DNA from: Schistosoma haematobium
Taxonomy: Eukaryota; Platyhelminthes; Trematoda; Strigeidida; Schistosomatidae
Length of the DNA stretch: 64,000 nt
Direction: 5' to 3'
Assembly (NCBI RefSeq): GCF_000699445.3
Contig: NC_067200.1
Span: 15,754,510 to 15,818,509, forward strand
The notes beneath the pieces are model-generated. The model was given only the letters and a program-made list of their open reading frames with translations, did no database searches and was not told where the DNA came from. The position numbers were made by a program, and so were the translations under genes. How positions within the stretch are numbered: the first letter of the stretch is position 1; every line of letters starts with the position of its first letter. This document shows positions 27,401-34,406 of this stretch, piece by piece.

Positions 27401-30400
27401 TTATTATTATTATTAAAAAAGCACATCCATAGGTGACAAATTAGAAATAAGTAGAAACTAACATACCAAAAATGAAAATGAACTTATGTCAACGACCAGT
27501 TAACAAAATATATCGTATATGATGACTTATTAAAAATTAAATGGATAGTTATGATAAATTTATATAAACGATGAATCCAGAACTACTGAGAAATGCTGTA
27601 ATTTCCAAAACATTGATCAGAGTTAGGTAAAAAAGAATTTTTCAAACAGCCATTTAGAAATTTTTAAACCTCATGTCTGAAGTTGGGTTTGATTCCCTGT
27701 AAATCGCATCCTCAATGGCTAATTCTCAAAGACAATAGTTTTTCTATAACCATTCATTCGTTTCATACTGAAATGTTTTCGGCAAGAATTACAATAAACC
27801 TTCTGAATTATCTTTTGATTTGACAAGGTTGGAAGTTTGTTGTGGATAGTGGTAACTTGTGTTGCGTTACTGTGTCAGGCATTCAAACTGAGTAGCAGTT
27901 AGACTAGCTGTGACGGTAATTCGTACGTACAAATTATCATATATGACTGTAAGGGCGCTGACATAAATTATCCAACTACACAAACTTTGCCAAAATTAAT
28001 GAATTCGAGAAATGGACTGACTAATTGAAAGTTGACTGTATTGATTGATGATTCAATTTCGATAGCTAGATTTAGAGACCATTTAAAATGGAGTTACAGA
28101 TGAAATTTGAGGTGATAAGCTGACAAAAATACAGAAAAAGAAAACATAATAGCTCACCACAACAAGATCAGATGGTTCGAGGACGAGACAGTCATTACGG
28201 CGATAAAAATTTCCATTTTTACGGGTTCCAAAACTGTGAATAAAGAACACCAAAAGCTAACTATATATATAATGGTCGTAAAATTAAGGTTTTTAAAGCT
28301 GATCTCATTGGAGAGTGGTTATTTCATTGAAAAAAATTCAAAAACCTAGCCCCCTGAAAATAATTTGGGATGTGATGAGATCATTACCATATACTCAAAT
28401 TATTTCGAGAATTTGAATATCTCATCCGTCATCAAAACGGTGTAACTTTCTATACAACCTTAACTAAGCCTGACATAAGCCTGATGTCCTAGTACTGAGC
28501 ACGACATACGCGCCAAAAATTTTCGAATCTTGAGAATTGCTTTGTTTGAATGAATCATACGATCACCTAAATCTGCGAACGGAACGAAGACACAATGACT
28601 ATATAAGCTAACTATTCAGATGCATCCCAGCCCCGCTAACTAAAGAGAGAAGTCCAGGTTCAGAAGAGGGAAAGTGTATTCCACAATCCGCCAGAAACTC
28701 GAACAACAACAAGCACAAATCAAGCATATATATACAGCACAAAAATGTTCTTGGGAAACGTTACAAAATAGCATATTAAAAGAGGCAACGGACCAATAGC
28801 ATTTAAGGTCTTCTCAAGTGGGAAATATGATATGAAGATGAAAATGGAGGCTTTCGATGAGAAAACAAGAAATTCAATTTTTTAAAATATAATTACAAAA
28901 ATAAAGCATTTACTAATTGAGCTCTGGGGATTTATCATCCGAAACATGACTTAGGATGTTATGATAATTAAACCAATTAATAAAAGATTATTATATGAAA
29001 ATTTCTGTCATTTAGTTCAAGTCAAAATGTTCATTCCTAATGACGTTGGGGAGAACTGTGTGATATGTATATCTTAACTAATGCTTCAGTTATTGGAACC
29101 CCATTAAATATTACAACACTCGTTAAGATTATATGATATTTTCTTATTCGGTTTTACAGTAGTTTTATAGTTACGAATAGAGTTGGGACACTGATGTCAT
29201 AATCCACCTAAAGGTATCGTCAATGTTGGGGTAACTTGGAAGCCCAGTAAACTGTCCCAGCATTGTCTTATGAATCTATCATTATTGCCTCCTTATCGAA
29301 AATAGACTTGACAAGTCATCGGTTAATCTCTTCAATAAGCACAAAACAATATCTAGTTCTTATATACTACATATCTTAATCCCCTGATTTTTTTACTACT
29401 CACCTCTGATTTTCATCATTTACAAAGCTTATGTTCAATTTGCATCTCATTCATATTTATCCTCTTTAGAGTTAGCCAACATAGATTTTCGGAAAGTCTA
29501 TTAGGTTGAGCAATACTGGTGATATCTAGTAACTATTTTTTACATATTTCATATGAAGACAAGTTTAATTATAAAATTTTAGCGATTTAATCAATTTTTC
29601 TGTAAATAACATTTAAGAAAACGATGAAAATATATCGAGAATTAAATACAATAATACTTGAGAATACACCAAGAAGCCACTTAAATATTTTTTGTAAATA
29701 CTGATTAAAATAATGCTATTTCAAGACCAAATTATGAAAATGGCTACGATAAATGGGAATTAACTTCAACGGCAATCTTACAAATCATAAATCATGATGT
29801 ACACATGAAACAGATTTGATTAAAGCCTAATTTGAATTGATCACATTTACACTGGATGTTATGAACTACACATGAATATATTTGGGGCAGGGGTCATCAG
29901 AGGTTTTCTTATCAGCGGATGATGAGTAATCAGGTGGCTGAACACAAGTTATGATACTGAATTCATGCTTATGCTAACTGACCACTTGATAGTAGTAACA
30001 AATCGTAGTATTTAGTTCGGAGTACTGACTGAATCCTATCAATCAAATTACGGGATGACCACAAGTCTATGCGACTGGGAATTTCGGTGTACTTTACCTA
30101 ATATTGATTTGTTATAACTTTATGATCAATAAGTGCATACACAATTCAGTCCCGTAGATCAGTCGCAAACAAACTCAAAGGTAACGGCTCTGATTGCTAA
30201 ATAGGTTTAAATCTCACGAGGAGTACATCATTTTCCTCAATATTGCAGATGAACTAACTAGCATGAGACCTGTGTACGGTTTTTTCAGTCGATCACCACT
30301 AAATTCATAAAAAAGGCAATAAGAACAGTGACATAATACAATAGAAGACCATGATACCAACAACGAATTACATAACATTAAAGAAGTCAAATTAAATGTT

Positions 30401-33400
30401 GAATTTTTTTAGAATTACTCACTATGATCGAGGCAAGAACATGGAACTTTCAATTAATACTGATCCGCTTATCAAAATAAACCAAGAATCACACCATTCA
30501 CCAGTGTGATACAACAACATATCGCCTGGAACACGACGATAACGTGCGTAACGACTGATTGCGCGTAGTTCATCATCTCGATATGCTGATGATGGGCCAG
30601 AAAGATTCAACCCTTCAATTGTACGAAGATAACCAAATATGAAGGCATTCTCCTGAAATTGTTTCAGAACACAGGTTTGAAGGGGATTACTTACGATTCC
30701 AGATGAACATAATTGCAAATTTGTGATGACGTAATTACAATTTAATTAACTAAGAGTCTATCAACTTTCAATTAAAAAAAAACTGAATTAAGTAATTTTT
30801 ATTAATGTCTTTACTTGGTTTTAAAGTTGGAATTGAAGATAACCTATTTGTTACAGTACGAAATGGCATGAAAATGCAGGTAAGTGTAACAGAAACAAAC
30901 TAAGACTTACAATGAAAATAACGGTCACGAATATTACTAGTTTCTTACAATTGTCAAAAAAACGCGAATTCTCATAGACATTAACACATTTACTAGGATA
31001 TTTTGAAAAGCACCAGTGCCATAAGTGTAGTGTGCTGCGATAATATTTGGCTTTCCAATTTTCGGAGAAATTACGATAAAGTCAGTTCATAAATTTGATA
31101 CAGATTCATAAAGAGAAAGCTACTTTTTCCTGACACATACTACAGACAAAATCAACTTCCAGTAATCTAACCATCATACTGAATATAAAGTTGATTTCTC
31201 CCATATATGATCTTTTCTTAAAAGTTTAAAACATATTTTCTGGATGTAAACAATGAATGAGAGTACCACCAAAACTGATGAAATCGGATTAGCAATGTAG
31301 TTCACACTACTTTTAACATACTGAACAAGTTCCGCATTTTCACTAGGAGAAATATCTGATTAGTCCTTTTACAACCAACCAGTGTGACCAGACGATTCCA
31401 AAAAATACTAAGTTTCCCACGCAATATATATATATATAATTCTTTTGTCTAGACCGTTATGGGCTTTCATTCAGTTAAACCATGACGTATAGCTATTAAG
31501 GGCTATAAAAAGGAAACAGTAGTAAATAAAACACAATACCATATTTAAATCCTGAAAAGACATGCTCAGAATGATACCGGAAAATCGTATTTGTTGGTGC
31601 GCAAGCTTCAGGAAAGACAGGAAAATTTTGTGGTGACCATATTCTACCGAAACTATTTCGAGAACTCAGTTTTGAAGAAAACGGTAACACAACTTTCTGT
31701 CGTTCTGGAGAATCAATTGAATAATTATGGCACTTAAATATTGTAACCTACGAGTTTAAACACTAATTTGCTCTTATTGAAATACAATCAGTCTACGTAA
31801 CTTGTGTTTACTGAAGCTTTCCAACCTCTCCATAGGGTTGAAGTTCGAACATGTCTCCTGGAGAAACTTCATGGAAATTTTGAACACCATAAACGCCGAT
31901 AGACGAATGCAAGTGATCCCATAACATGAGGCATGATAACACATCAATAAAACGGGTAATTTCGATTCTATCATCCAGAAATGTAAACGGCACTACCAGG
32001 TTTAAATTTCTGAATCCTATAGCGTCAAAGTCGATCCAGAAAAAGTTATCGTTTGTTGGTTATGCAATGAATGACACTACATACGTCCTTGGAACGAACT
32101 ATTATACTCAGAAAGAGTATGCTACGGTTTCGATTGCCAACGTTCGAATATGTTCTTAGATTGACATAGTGACAAATATTACTGTTATTTTCAAAGGCGT
32201 ATATAATTGGTTGAATGTCAATAACGTAATTAAATAGGACTGCTCAAAATGCATCCACTGATCCTTTGAAAATTTTCTGCAAACCGATATGTGAATTCTT
32301 TCAACTAATTACCCAAAATTGTTAATCTGAAATAAATAAATGCACAGAGAAGATCCCACATTTGTGTTGGAACCGTTGGCAAGATTGCGACCTAATTATT
32401 TGGCTTCACAAGAAGTGGGAAGAGCAGAGACAGTAATAGAAATGTCCACATCAATACCCAACTCTGTACTGAGGAAAGTGCTAAGCATGTACAGAGACAA
32501 ATAGCTGAAAAGAAAATTGGTGACGCTAAGCCCAAGGTTTCTAAGCCGAAAACTGAAGCACCATCTGCTAATAAACTCAAAGCCCAAGGAAAAGAAGGTC
32601 ACCCAGCCAAAAAAGCCAGGGGTCACTGTAACAAAGAAGCCAGTAACTACAGACCCGAAGAAGCAGGCAGCACATATTCGCTATGATATCGTACATGGTG
32701 TTGAGAAAGGAGCCTTGGTACAAGTTGGGAATAAAAGTAAGGCTGCATCTGGTAGCTTTAAAGAAGCCAATGCTAGTTTTAAACAGATTATGTATAGTTG
32801 GGACCAGGATAAGATAGCAAATACTCTTCTGGAAGGAGGTTGTGAATGGCGCTTTAACCTTCAAGGAGCTAGTCATCGAGGTGATGCATGGAGAGGCATT
32901 ATAAAGTCAATAAGAAGAATTCTGCGATTATTAGTGTTACATAAGCTATTGACGTACGAGTCTTTGAAGAAGTTTTTAATAGAGGCTGAAGGAACACTGA
33001 ACAGTCAGCCACTCATGAAGCTAGTTAGTGATTGTCAAATAAGTCATTGTTAGTTCATAGAGGTGCATCATTCGACGAAGCGCAGATAAGCAAAACGTGC
33101 TTATATAACAGGATATAGAAGGAAACGCAACAACTAGCCAACCTATTCTGGAACAGATGGTTACGAGAGTACCTACCAACCCTTCAGGCGAAATCCAAGT
33201 GGTTGGACATGAGAAATATACAACTGAAAGACTTAGTGTTATTGAACAATATGTGGTCGAAGGCTATAGTTAGACAGGTCAATTATGGTCCAGATGAATG
33301 AGTCAGAAGAGTTTGACTGAAGACAGTAACCGAAGAGATCAGCCGGGATATACGGACATGTGCCTATTGGAAGAGGCCGATTATTTGAGCGCGACAGTAG

Positions 33401-34085
33401 CGAAGCCTGGACTAGCCAATCAAATCGTTGCTTAAGCTCCCATCACGTCAATCTGGTCTGGTGTGTCTGTAAACTATCCCTGTTGCATGTGACCTGCCAA
33501 TTGAAGGACACTATTATCCTGTTATATTAGTGTAACTCGTAATTTTTATTCATTTCGATAAAACATGCGTTCCAATTGACTATAGTTCCTCTAATTATTA
33601 TCCTAATCAAATTTTTACGTTTAGAAACAGATAAAGTTTGATATCGAGTTGTCCTTGTTCTGACTATAACTTTCATACAGACTATCGGGTCGCCAGTATC
33701 GCGTTTACAGTTCTAGTAGAATATCTATAGGGCAAATTAAACCCTACAATAACCAAGAGTAATCATGGAATATAGGCAACTCTGTGCAACACAATCATAC
33801 CAATAAACTGGACAACAAACCAACAAAGTCGATCAGTATTTTTTTAAAATTAATGCCCACATTATTTGCAAGCCTGTGGCATAACTGGACATGACGAGTT
33901 AATGAAAAAGAAATAGCACTGCAATTTTTCTAGCTATTTTCTGTTATCATACTAATTGATATCAAAATCAGACGAAGTGTTCTCAGTGAAATGAATGAGT
34001 GGGACACGAATGATACCTGGGGCGATCTATGAGCTGGTACAATAGCCAACATACGAATGAAAGTCGAATCTTCATCCATAATCAC
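3013..34085 (-). CDS. RAPGEF2: RAPGEF2/6-type (PDZ-GEF) Rap guanine nucleotide exchange factor, 5' nine exons, 3' end off window
   Basis: Members of this family load GTP onto Rap1/Rap2 at membranes and junctions. Nine minus-strand exons were assembled by eye: 34079-34017, 30652-30423, 28233-28158, 26430-26350, 24885-24391, 23406-23308, 5830-5687, 5070-4750 and 3295-3013. They sum to 1792 coding nt (597 codons plus 1 nt) with no stop and compatible phases. Domain order: cNMP-binding-like domain (about residues 25-125), acidic Asp/Glu tract (about 282-308), second cNMP-binding-like domain (about 340-440), and REM/RasGEF_N (from about 504) with EDFLLTYRTFL and LLWVHNHFNDFE. This order and the motif wording match vertebrate RAPGEF2/6 and fly PDZ-GEF. 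PDZ, RA and catalytic RasGEF domains should lie left of position 1. RAPGEF2 and RAPGEF6 are vertebrate paralogues, so the symbol marks the family only. Introns are large and transposon-filled. Confidence 0.93.
3296..4749. other. Intron between exons 9 and 8; nothing recognised
   Basis: No coding signal or repeat was recognised. The neighbouring 615-bp intron 5071-5686 is also empty apart from a short GATA run near 5230-5246. Confidence 0.6.
4750..5070 (-). CDS. RAPGEF2: RAPGEF2-like exon 8: second cNMP-binding-like domain, C half, and linker
   Basis: This 321-nt in-phase exon (acceptor CCTCAG, donor AAG|GTTTGT) encodes 107 residues, including TRGDAFGVRLG and VMRTVTEDCHFLCVPQTDYV. The phosphate-binding cassette lacks the usual FGE-L and R-A-A residues that hold cyclic nucleotide. 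This agrees with reports that PDZ-GEF cNMP domains do not bind cAMP in the classical way. Confidence 0.92.
5687..5830 (-). CDS. RAPGEF2: RAPGEF2-like exon 7: second cNMP-binding-like domain, N half
   Basis: This 144-nt in-phase exon (acceptor ATTTTAG, donor GAG|GTTAGT) encodes 48 residues: AFSSLTKATCRSLCSVMVLA, then a strand segment ending LDTWSVVLNGTVE. The LD-W-V-LNG-VE motif is characteristic of the second cNMP-like domain of PDZ-GEFs. The intron separating it from exon 6 is 17.5 kb. Confidence 0.93.
6130..7700 (-). mobile_element. Old LINE relic related to the 45506-46759 element
   Basis: The DNA aligns collinearly with the RT-to-C-terminal part of the LINE at 45506-46759. Examples: AATGGATGTGGAGTATTTTA here against the ATGGATGTTGAGTATCTTGC segment there, TTTCAGCTCC in both, and GTTGATCTCGA-GTTGG with GTCT-CTG in both. 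It has many stops and indels in every frame. It sits in the large intron between exons 7 and 6, in the same orientation as the gene, with diffuse ends. 7500-7700 probably belongs to the RT N-terminal or linker region. Confidence 0.6.
7701..9081. other. Intronic DNA, mostly unrecognised
   Basis: Apart from the open stretch at 7828-8235 no gene is seen. 8290-8560 has short G-rich, satellite-like wording (TATGCCTATAAGTA, TGCCTGTAAGTA, TATGCCTGTA) suggestive of a degraded repeat. Confidence 0.4.
7828..8235 (-). other. Unrecognised open stretch on minus strand
   Basis: From about 8228 down, one frame reads LCTGYGTVYGLCSGEF, then GRMEAFDLWSLERSYMK, then a GT donor-like site (AAAG|GTAAGC), and stays open for about 40 more codons with a hydrophobic run. 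It looks protein-like but matches nothing I recognise, and it is not needed for the gene model because exons 6 and 7 join directly. It could be a transposon fragment or chance. Confidence 0.2.
9082..9996 (-). mobile_element. RTE-like LINE 3' fragment with internal deletion
   Basis: Minus strand: the RT active-site block DLEYADDVVMFGEDA (about 9930-9975), then a jump from the NNA segment straight to IRKARLAFANLRHLWRRRDI, about 180 nt missing against the copy at 18516-19271. The C-terminal tail continues through LLYGSETWPLRVEDTRKLL to VGEFW. The 3' UTR (9340 down to 9082) matches that of the 34407-35820 copy. It is 5' truncated and lies head to head with the composite element at 10236. Confidence 0.85.
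10186..10235. repeat. (TA)n microsatellite
   Basis: An uninterrupted AT/TA dinucleotide run of 50 bp, directly before the 5' UTR of the RTE composite. Confidence 0.99.
10236..10615 (+). other. 5' UTR of the RTE composite
   Basis: Non-coding GC-richer leader that starts immediately after the (TA)n run. Its first bases form a potential hairpin: CCCGACC at 10236-10242 pairs with GGTCGGG at 10265-10271 around a 22-nt loop. The segment from 10555 is the start of the tandemly repeated unit. Confidence 0.6.
10555..12410 (+). repeat. LINE tandem unit 1 (1856 bp)
   Basis: Runs from TCTCCGGCGGTAAGG in the 5' UTR to GTTAATCTG at the start of the RT domain. The first 140 or so bases differ clearly from units 2-4 (about 80% alike by eye), while the rest is nearly identical. 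One A is missing near 12078, which breaks the linker frame. Confidence 0.95.
10616..11788 (+). pseudogene. RTE endonuclease (EN) domain, unit 1
   Basis: AP-endonuclease-like nickase domain of the LINE. From the ATG at 10616 the frame holds LHIGTFNVRTLCQIG (Asn motif), CCVSETRI (catalytic Glu), VVPAYAPT and VLVGGDFNTQVG (Asp/Asn motif). A TGA at 11510 follows FSIPAQ. The same frame then resumes with LLQLCSDDRLFL and CLDSDHALIRAR (the SDH catalytic His). The stop is present in all four units, so it predates the amplification or reflects later homogenisation. Only unit 1 has an open N-terminal extension in frame with EN. Confidence 0.85.
12411..14269 (+). repeat. LINE tandem unit 2 (1859 bp)
   Basis: Same span as unit 1. 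The junction joins the RT-start codons (VQKAIVNL) to 5' UTR sequence TCTCCGGCGGTAAGG, so the RT domain is cut off. It shares the A5 run at the GRKK codons with unit 1. Confidence 0.97.
12864..14305 (+). pseudogene. RTE endonuclease and linker, unit 2
   Basis: The EN part (12864-13370) is intact up to the shared TGA. The C-terminal EN and linker resume in two frames, at 13422 and 13466, because of an A5 run, and the linker frame then reads to VQKAIVNL and crosses the junction into antisense-free 5' UTR codons ending FEERS. It has no RT. Confidence 0.8.
14270..16128 (+). repeat. LINE tandem unit 3 (1859 bp)
   Basis: Near-identical to unit 2. It has one G fewer at the GGDFN endonuclease motif (15150), which breaks the EN frame, and one A more at the GRKKA codons (15490), which restores the downstream linker frame. 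Confidence 0.97.
14723..16164 (+). pseudogene. RTE endonuclease and linker, unit 3
   Basis: The EN frame breaks at the GDFN motif through loss of one G (15169 stop). The linker from 15280 is open for 294 codons, with SDHALIRARICLRLTGRKKA, and runs through the junction. It has no RT. Confidence 0.8.
16129..17810 (+). repeat. LINE tandem unit 4 (1682 bp), leads into the RT
   Basis: Shares the G loss and the A6 run with unit 3, and has lost one T near 16946. After about 17370 it carries a cluster of substitutions absent from units 1-3 and a 176-bp deletion after CATGAT (17620). Its last bases continue into the only complete RT region, at 17811. Confidence 0.95.
16582..17716 (+). pseudogene. RTE endonuclease and linker, unit 4
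   Basis: The EN frame breaks at 16946 (one T lost) and again at the GDFN motif. The linker from 17138 is open to the 176-bp deletion at about 17620, which shifts it out of frame with the RT that follows. Confidence 0.8.
17616..19271 (+). pseudogene. RTE reverse transcriptase and C-terminal region
   Basis: RT motifs in order: KRGRAAGPDGLAPEVFKDW, IVPIYKKG, NHRGISL, then a frameshift near 18105. Next come VVFLDLKAAFDSVDREILW with TAG at 18251, RQGCPLSPFLFNFIIDLLLE, LEYADDIVLFGEDA (catalytic YADD intact), a second frameshift near 18540, and FGMRFSPSKCKLLLQDW. The C-terminal tail runs from YLGSLISPNG to LLYGSETWPLR, then to the TGA at 19269. At least three lesions make it non-functional. The second frameshift and the TAG recur in the copy at 34407. 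Confidence 0.9.
19351..19410. repeat. (TA)n microsatellite
   Basis: A 60-bp TA run placed exactly where the RTE 3' UTR of the other copies continues (CTTCATAT|CTTTC), so it has replaced or expanded within the element's tail. Confidence 0.99.
20110..20800 (+). mobile_element. Old diverged RTE-like C-terminal relic
   Basis: Collinear with 18630-19320 of the younger copy: CATCTAAACTAATGATAGG, then GTTGAGCGCCTTGAC, CACTTATGTTGGAAG, and near the end GGTCAAACTAAG and GCTCATAATCGGTCACAA. All frames are full of stops. It is much older than its neighbour. Confidence 0.75.
20801..22212. other. Intronic DNA; nothing recognised
   Basis: No gene, repeat pair or motif was recognised. 22661-23307, between the TIR-like element and exon 6, is also unassigned. 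Confidence 0.5.
22213..22660 (+). mobile_element. 448-bp short-TIR element, copy 2
   Basis: The ends are perfect 7-bp inverted repeats, TTTAGTG at 22213-22219 and CACTAAA at 22654-22660. They are flanked by AGAC at 22209-22212 and again at 22661-22664. The interior matches 1524-1974 with a few substitutions and small indels near the left end. The two copies have different 4-bp flanks, as expected of independent insertions. Confidence 0.65.
23308..23406 (-). CDS. RAPGEF2: RAPGEF2-like exon 6
   Basis: This 99-nt in-phase exon (acceptor AAAATAG, donor CCT|GTGAGT) encodes 33 residues including ILKLPSDRTQEDVDLLLGNV. It matches the RT/DD-I-EQLLEFMHQLP helix that leads into the second cNMP-binding-like domain. 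Confidence 0.9.
23778..24205 (+). repeat. Dispersed repeat family R1, longest copy
   Basis: A GC-richer block with the landmarks GGTGCACATAGG, GGATCAGACCT and GGCCCCCTAAGAAAA. It ends in TTGTACTAATGTTTATG and an A-rich AAATAAACAAATAAAT tail, so it is probably the 3' end of a LINE or a non-autonomous retroposon. Inverted relatives are at 26868-26998 and 36547-36945. Confidence 0.7.
24246..24292. repeat. (TA)n microsatellite
   Basis: A 47-bp AT run in the intron between exons 6 and 5, about 100 bp downstream of exon 5 on the gene strand. Confidence 0.99.
24391..24885 (-). CDS. RAPGEF2: RAPGEF2-like exon 5 with Asp/Glu tract
   Basis: This 495-nt in-phase exon (acceptor TTATTAG, donor GAG|GTTTGT) encodes 165 residues rich in Ser and charged residues. 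It ends in an acidic tract: DDY, about eleven Asp, about eight Glu, then DEDEE. Vertebrate homologues have a shorter acidic run at the same place, before the SRD-like start of the next domain. The tract is encoded by near-pure GAT and GAG triplet runs (24418-24497), so its length is likely unstable. Confidence 0.9.
24418..24497 (-). repeat. Coding GAT/GAG triplet run
   Basis: Tandem ATC/CAT and CTC/TCC triplets on the plus strand, read as Asp and then Glu codons on the minus strand within exon 5. See the exon 5 entry. Confidence 0.97.
25679..25990 (-). mobile_element. SINE of the schistosome Sm-alpha type (tRNA-derived, hammerhead-bearing)
   Basis: The minus strand begins with a tRNA-like pol III promoter: an A-box-like GGCTCGGCGGTTTAGAGG, then GCGTTCGCGCGCAAGAC, and a B-box-like GGATTCGGACCC. 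The hammerhead-related block follows, and the 3' part reads GGTGGTCTAACATCGATC, GGTTCATGATCTCAAT. This is the layout of the Sm-alpha repeats described in Schistosoma. It lies in the intron between exons 5 and 4, in gene orientation. Confidence 0.8.
25761..25811 (-). ncRNA. Decayed hammerhead ribozyme within the SINE
   Basis: On the minus strand: arm GCACACTG, core CTGTGGAG (expected CTGATGAG-like), hairpin arms GTCCCA...TAGGA, GAAAC (core domain 2), then CCGTC, the cleavage triplet. The first core and an outer arm are mutated, so self-cleavage is unlikely. Confidence 0.6.
26073..26130 (+). repeat. SINE 3' fragment with opposite-orientation tail
   Basis: CAGTATGGGGTTGTGG repeats the start of the block at 25679. 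It is followed by GGTCTAACATCAATCGGTTC in plus orientation, i.e. SINE 3' sequence reading the opposite way to 25679-25990. It is either a second broken SINE or a rearranged junction. Confidence 0.5.
26350..26430 (-). CDS. RAPGEF2: RAPGEF2-like exon 4, linker
   Basis: This 81-nt in-phase exon (acceptor ATTAAAG, donor AGG|GTAAGT) encodes 27 residues including IDYLDNHSLPISFTNTHRL. It corresponds to the short HSLPADFTKLHL-like linker segment of vertebrate RAPGEF2. Confidence 0.85.
26868..26998 (-). repeat. Dispersed repeat family R1, short copy
   Basis: Contains ATTTATTTAAACACATAAA, GGATGCACCAAATAAATATG and TTCGATTTGTGTGAGGGCTG: the A-rich tail and 3' end of the 23778-24205 repeat in inverted orientation. 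Confidence 0.7.
26999..28157. other. Intron between exons 4 and 3; nothing recognised
   Basis: AT-rich with a short (ATT)n run near 27400. No coding signal was recognised. Confidence 0.55.
28158..28233 (-). CDS. RAPGEF2: RAPGEF2-like exon 3
   Basis: This 76-nt exon (acceptor TTCACAG, donor GTG|GTGAGC) completes the split Tyr codon and encodes FGTRKNGNFYRRNDCLVLEP then SDLVV. The CLVLEPS segment is a family signature at the end of the first cNMP-binding-like domain. Confidence 0.9.
28234..30422. other. Intron between exons 3 and 2; nothing recognised
   Basis: About 2.2 kb with no coding signal or clear repeat recognised. Confidence 0.55.
30423..30652 (-). CDS. RAPGEF2: RAPGEF2-like exon 2: first cNMP-binding-like domain
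   Basis: The acceptor is TTTCAG|GAG and the donor CATA|GTGAGT; length 230 nt, starting in phase 0 and ending with 2 nt of a split Tyr codon. The peptide contains GDMLLYHTGEWCDSWFILIS and then SGSVLIESSMFLPRS, the beta-roll core of the first cNMP-binding-like domain of PDZ-GEFs (compare the WYILLSGSV motif of the family). Confidence 0.92.
30653..32430. other. Intron between exons 2 and 1, left part
   Basis: No host exon was recognised. 31490-32160 has GC-richer, partly open stretches on both strands that may be the outer part of the BEL/H1 mosaic to the right, but nothing identifiable. Confidence 0.4.
32430..32765 (+). pseudogene. Histone H1-like pseudogene fragment
   Basis: Two frames give H1-like peptide. 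First come Lys/Pro/Ala-rich tail repeats, GDAKPKVSKPKTEAPSANK, then after a frame change KPKEKKVTQPKKPGVTVTKK. Next comes the end of the H1 winged-helix domain, VEKGALVQV and GNKSKAASGSFK. In a normal H1 the globular domain precedes the long basic tail, so the order here is rearranged or two pieces were joined. It is intronless in this stretch and runs directly into BEL integrase sequence. Confidence 0.6.
32766..33300 (+). mobile_element. BEL/Pao-type LTR retrotransposon relic (integrase C terminus)
   Basis: WRFNLQGASHRGDAWRGIIK at about 32845 is the conserved integrase C-terminal block of BEL/Pao polyproteins (W-FNPP-ASH-GG-WE). It is followed by LLTYESLKKFLIEAEGTLNS. After a gap, LANLFWNRWLREYLPTLQ (about 33130-33190) is the hallmark of the BEL C-terminal DUF5641-type region. 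Frameshifts separate the blocks and no LTRs were found. It lies in the intron between exons 2 and 1, antisense to the gene. Confidence 0.75.
33301..34016. other. Intron right of the BEL relic; nothing recognised
   Basis: May include BEL 3' remnants up to about 33470 (wording GGGATATACGGACATGTGCC), but no ends were seen. Confidence 0.4.
34017..34085 (-). CDS. RAPGEF2: RAPGEF2-like exon 1 (start codon)
   Basis: The exon follows a good acceptor (pyrimidine run, then TGTAG), has 6 untranslated nt (GTGATT), then ATG at 34079-34077. It encodes 21 residues starting MDEDSTFIRMLAIVPAHRSP and ends CAG|GTATCA. The start was chosen because the peptide aligns in length and character with the N terminus of vertebrate RAPGEF2/6 just before the first cNMP-like domain. 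There is no in-frame stop between acceptor and ATG, so an upstream coding exon is not strictly excluded. Confidence 0.8.
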
Positions 34086-34406
34086 CTACAGAGAAAAATA
34101 ACGTAAATAACAAAGAAACTGATTGAAGAAAGAAGAAAGTACATGCAACTAACGATGTTGCCTAAAAACAATCATATTCAACTAGGTTTTATGACTATTG
34201 AATGAAACAGTAAGAATGTTAAACTTCTAAATAAATAAGCCACAAAAACTGAACTGTAACCAATTTCATACACAAATAGTGGTACCACTAGGCGCCAAAC
34301 CAAATATGCACCACACAAATAAGATGAAACTGTGAAGAGGAACAGAAAAGGAGTAAAATCAAAAACAGATAAATGGACAAAAATGAGTGAATGGGTTCAG
34401 TATATA

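Noticed and set aside
30653..30718. Upstream extension of RAPGEF2-like exon 2 to an ATG at 30718
   Set aside because: A good TTTCAG acceptor lies at 30653. Homology to the family starts exactly there and exon 1 supplies the matching N terminus, so the extension is intron.
31496..31993. Minus-strand open frames as possible extra RAPGEF2-like exons
   Set aside because: Exons 1 and 2 join directly in phase and match the family without a gap, and the peptides resemble nothing in it.
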